Source: Streptomyces sp. Y2F8-2 (GTDB taxonomy: Bacteria > Actinomycetota > Actinomycetes > Streptomycetales > Streptomycetaceae). From it: a DNA stretch of 64,000 bases. A program made the position numbers and the translations under genes. The stretch's first letter is position 1, and each line of letters opens with the position of its first letter. The notes beneath the pieces are model-generated. The model had not been told where the DNA came from. It saw only the letters and a list, made by a program, of their open reading frames with translations, and searched no databases. The DNA is taken from positions 372,001 through 436,000 of the forward strand of contig NZ_BNGS01000004.1 of NCBI RefSeq assembly GCF_014905555.1, written 5' to 3'. Shown piece by piece: positions 60,921 to 64,000 of the stretch.

Positions 60921-61865
60921 ATGATCGAGGTACCGGAAGCGTTCGCGCGGACCACGGTGGAGCGTGAAGGGGAGGCGGGAGCGGCATGGCTCGCCGAACT
61001 GCCGCAGCTCGCGGACGACTTGCTGCGGCACTGGGGGTGTGGGCCGGACGGCGAGGTCATGCACGGGGGTGTCGGGATCATCGTTCCGGTCCGACGGGAA
61101 GACGGCGCCACAGCAGTCGTGAAGGTGTCGTTTCCTCATCCCGGGAACGTGCATGAGCCGGATGCGTTCGTGGCCTGGGGTGGGCGCGGAGCCGTCCTGC
61201 TGCACGGGCGCGACGACGACCGTTTCGCGATGCTGCTCGAGCGGGTCCATACATCGACGCTGGCGGAGGTAGAAGACGGCGACGAGGTGGTGACGGTCGC
61301 GGGGTTGATCAGTCGCCGCCTGGCTGTTCCCGCCCCGCCCGGCCTGCCCCGGCTGCGTGATCAGGCCGATGCCTGGGAGGAGCAGCTGCGCAAGGACGCC
61401 GCGGAGCTGGCTCACGCATTGCCGCGGCATGTCGTGGACGCCGCCGTGGCGACCGTCCGAGATCTGGGTCATGCCCAGCCGGACCTTCTCCTGCACGGCG
61501 ACCTCCACGCCGGCAACATCCTGCGTGGCGACCGTGAACCTTGGCTGGCCGTCGATCCCAAGGGGTATGCCGGGGATCCCGCCTACGACGGCGGCACGCT
61601 CCTCAAGTCGCGCGCCCTGGCGCTCCTCGAAGCGGACGACCTACGTCGGGCTGTCCACCGCGTCCTGGACATCTTCGCCGAGACGGCGGACGTCGATCGC
61701 GCCCGTGTCCGGCGCTGGGCCCAGTTCCACGCCGTTCAGGCCGCGTTCTGGGGCCGCCGTCATGGATTCCGCAGAGCCCGCGGTGGAGCACGACGGGACT
61801 GGCTCGTCGAATTCGCGGACCACCTGGCAGAGTTGCTGACAGAGGGAGCAGCCGTGATCCGGTAG
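60921..61865 (+). CDS. APH(6)-like phosphotransferase (streptomycin 6-kinase type)
   Basis: 314 residues. It carries VVKVSFPHPGN (ATP Lys), FAMLLERVHTSTLAEV, catalytic LLHGDLHAGNIL and WLAVDPKGYAGDPAYDGGTLL, the exact APH(6) pattern (HGDLHxxNxL, DPKG). DPKGYAGDPAYD is the strongest mark of streptomycin/hydroxyurea kinases. It is related to the gene at 59289, but the two are not a recent duplicate. Resistance by phosphorylation is a fair inference; substrate unproven. A weak ribosome site precedes the ATG. Confidence 0.9.
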   Translation: MIEVPEAFARTTVEREGEAGAAWLAELPQLADDLLRHWGCGPDGEVMHGGVGIIVPVRREDGATAVVKVSFPHPGNVHEPDAFVAWGGRGAVLLHGRDDDRFAMLLERVHTSTLAEVEDGDEVVTVAGLISRRLAVPAPPGLPRLRDQADAWEEQLRKDAAELAHALPRHVVDAAVATVRDLGHAQPDLLLHGDLHAGNILRGDREPWLAVDPKGYAGDPAYDGGTLLKSRALALLEADDLRRAVHRVLDIFAETADVDRARVRRWAQFHAVQAAFWGRRHGFRRARGGARRDWLVEFADHLAELLTEGAAVIR

Positions 61866-62070
61866 TCGGGGCCGGCACAGAGGACGCTGCGTCCGCTGCG
61901 CGACCCGGCAGCCGCAGTTCGTCGGCGGGCCCGGAGCCGAGAAGGAACAGGACGGCCATCTGGTCACCCAGCGCACCGGGCCGCTTCCCGAACTGCAAGA
62001 TCGATCTCACCGTTGACTGCTGTGCCGCTCCTACTCAGGACCGGTCTCCCGGTGCGTGCGAGCGCCCCGC

Positions 62071-64000
<1,930 letters not shown>

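Overview
The window is actinobacterial and almost certainly Streptomyces. It is very GC-rich, uses GTG starts and GGAGG-type ribosome sites freely, and carries Streptomyces-typical families: large LuxR regulators, PP2C/STAS/ANTAR signalling proteins, F420-type oxidoreductases, zinc-free ribosomal proteins and a HelR homologue. It reads as accessory chromosome: many small regulator/enzyme pairs, little housekeeping, one mobile element and a dense antibiotic-resistance block at the right end. No rRNA, tRNA or CRISPR array was seen.

Layout. 0-7 kb: partial rhomboid-like protein, a ribose-type sugar ABC system split across a divergent promoter (permease and binding protein left, single-domain ATPase right), a membrane-anchored PP2C phosphatase and proline iminopeptidase. 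6.5-13.2 kb: a methyltransferase-NUDIX fusion gene cut in two by a 5.5-kb element that carries two overlapping tyrosine recombinase genes and one AT-richer cargo gene of unknown function; the methyltransferase half also has a frameshift. 13-20 kb: polysaccharide deacetylase, membrane proteins, small monooxygenase-like proteins, two tandem alpha/beta hydrolases and an NmrA-type reductase. 20-28 kb: two large LuxR regulators that overlap tail to tail, then two convergent AraC regulators. 28-35 kb: regulator/enzyme pairs (HxlR-SDR, MmyB-type XRE-SDR), an alpha/beta hydrolase, a carboxylate-type MFS carrier and an F420-type oxidoreductase. 35-40.4 kb: secreted trypsin-like protease, GAF-ANTAR regulator, a PP2C remnant, STAS protein, RsbW-like kinase, metallo-beta-lactamase-fold enzyme and a lipoprotein deacetylase. 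40.6-42.3 kb: zinc-free L33, L31 and L36 genes, with a histidine-rich exported protein close by. 42.5-53.4 kb: flavin reductase, Hsp20, HxlR-thioesterase pair, FUSC transporter, P450, CAP-domain protein, small membrane proteins and an acetyltransferase.

53.6-64 kb is a resistance block. A GT1 glycosyltransferase (Rgt type) and a HelR helicase-like protein form an operon behind a sequence that matches the rifamycin-associated element (RAE), pointing to drug inactivation plus RNA polymerase rescue. Next come an ArsR-type repressor with its MFS exporter behind a strong palindromic operator, two APH(6)-like kinases on either side of a small exported protein, and a UvrA-like ABC protein cut by the window edge.

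The main candidates for something new are the cargo gene of the mobile element (10933-12351) and its two-recombinase vehicle. The best-supported biological unit is the RAE-rgt-helR operon.
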